Part shown: positions 23,857-23,948 of the stretch, piece after piece
How the letters are laid out: every line of letters starts with the position of its first letter
Numbering within the stretch: position 1 is the first letter of the stretch
NCBI GenBank assembly: GCA_934394665.1
Contig: CAKRRS010000038.1
Span: 1-23,948 of the forward strand
Direction: 5' to 3'
Source of the DNA: an uncultured Acetatifactor sp.
GTDB taxonomy: Bacteria > Bacillota > Clostridia > Lachnospirales > Lachnospiraceae
DNA length: 23,948 nt
The notes under the pieces: model-generated
Seen by the model: only the letters and a program-made list of their open reading frames with translations
Told to the model about the DNA's origin: nothing
Databases searched by the model: none
Position numbers and translations under genes: made by a program

Positions 23857-23948
23857 GATAAATTCCTTTCTTTTTTTAATCTGTCAGACTAATGTTCTAT
23901 GATCTCATGCCACCCGGTAAGGGCAATACATGAATACGGTGCGGAACA

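Noticed and set aside
23857..23948. The tail of pta or another gene upstream of ackA
   Set aside because: None of the three minus-strand frames matches a known Pta C-terminus, and the stretch is too short to identify.
1..23948. CRISPR array, tRNA or rRNA genes, prophage or intact transposase
   Set aside because: No regularly spaced repeats, cloverleaf-like segments with CCA ends, rRNA signature sequence or transposase motifs were found on reading both strands.

Overview
The window reads as chromosomal DNA of a Gram-positive anaerobe of the Clostridia, most likely a Lachnospiraceae member. The evidence is the conserved block yceD-rpmF / plsX-acpP-rnc-smc-ftsY, acetate kinase, a PPi-type phosphofructokinase, a T-box leader, strong AGGAGG-type ribosome binding sites and consensus sigma-A promoters. 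The genus cannot be fixed by eye. Every gene I accept is on the minus strand, so transcription runs from high to low coordinates. No rRNA, tRNA, CRISPR array or intact insertion sequence was seen.

Layout in transcription order. (1) 23.9-21.2 kb: ackA (acetate kinase) with its terminator, then pfp (phosphofructokinase). (2) 21.2-19.8 kb: a complete tryptophan-specific T-box leader (promoter, UGG specifier, T-box, terminator) that now leads into wrecked trpE and trpG remnants. (3) 19.8-16.5 kb: an AT-rich segment with a tight operon perR-bcp-yaaA-diguanylate cyclase behind a consensus promoter and a PerR-like operator, ending in a fragment of a BcrA-type ABC ATPase gene. (4) 16.4-13.3 kb: yceD-rpmF, then plsX-acpP behind its own promoter and a candidate operator, then rnc. 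(5) 13.3-6.4 kb: smc, ftsY, ilvA and yitT, closely packed and probably continuing the rnc transcript, with hairpins before rnc and before yitT. (6) 6.3-3.2 kb: a MATE exporter gene with its terminator, then an sdpR-sdpI-like pair with a promoter and overlapping palindromic operator. (7) 3.2-0.2 kb: a tandem-domain PPK2 polyphosphate kinase with terminator, then hom (homoserine dehydrogenase), followed by a 135-bp TA-flanked palindromic element.

How the genes work together. The housekeeping core joins phospholipid/fatty acid synthesis (plsX, acpP), ribosome assembly (yceD, rpmF), RNA processing (rnc), chromosome organisation (smc) and membrane protein targeting (ftsY). Homoserine dehydrogenase and threonine ammonia-lyase act on the aspartate-threonine-isoleucine route, but in separate transcripts. 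The perR operon is a compact peroxide-response unit that unusually carries a membrane diguanylate cyclase. The most notable points are that operon and its AT-rich, scar-bounded setting; the intact tRNA-Trp sensor in front of a dead trp operon; the palindromic operator and TTG start of the sdpR-like gene; a FabT-like repeat array in the plsX leader; and the terminal palindrome. I found no clearly new multi-gene system.
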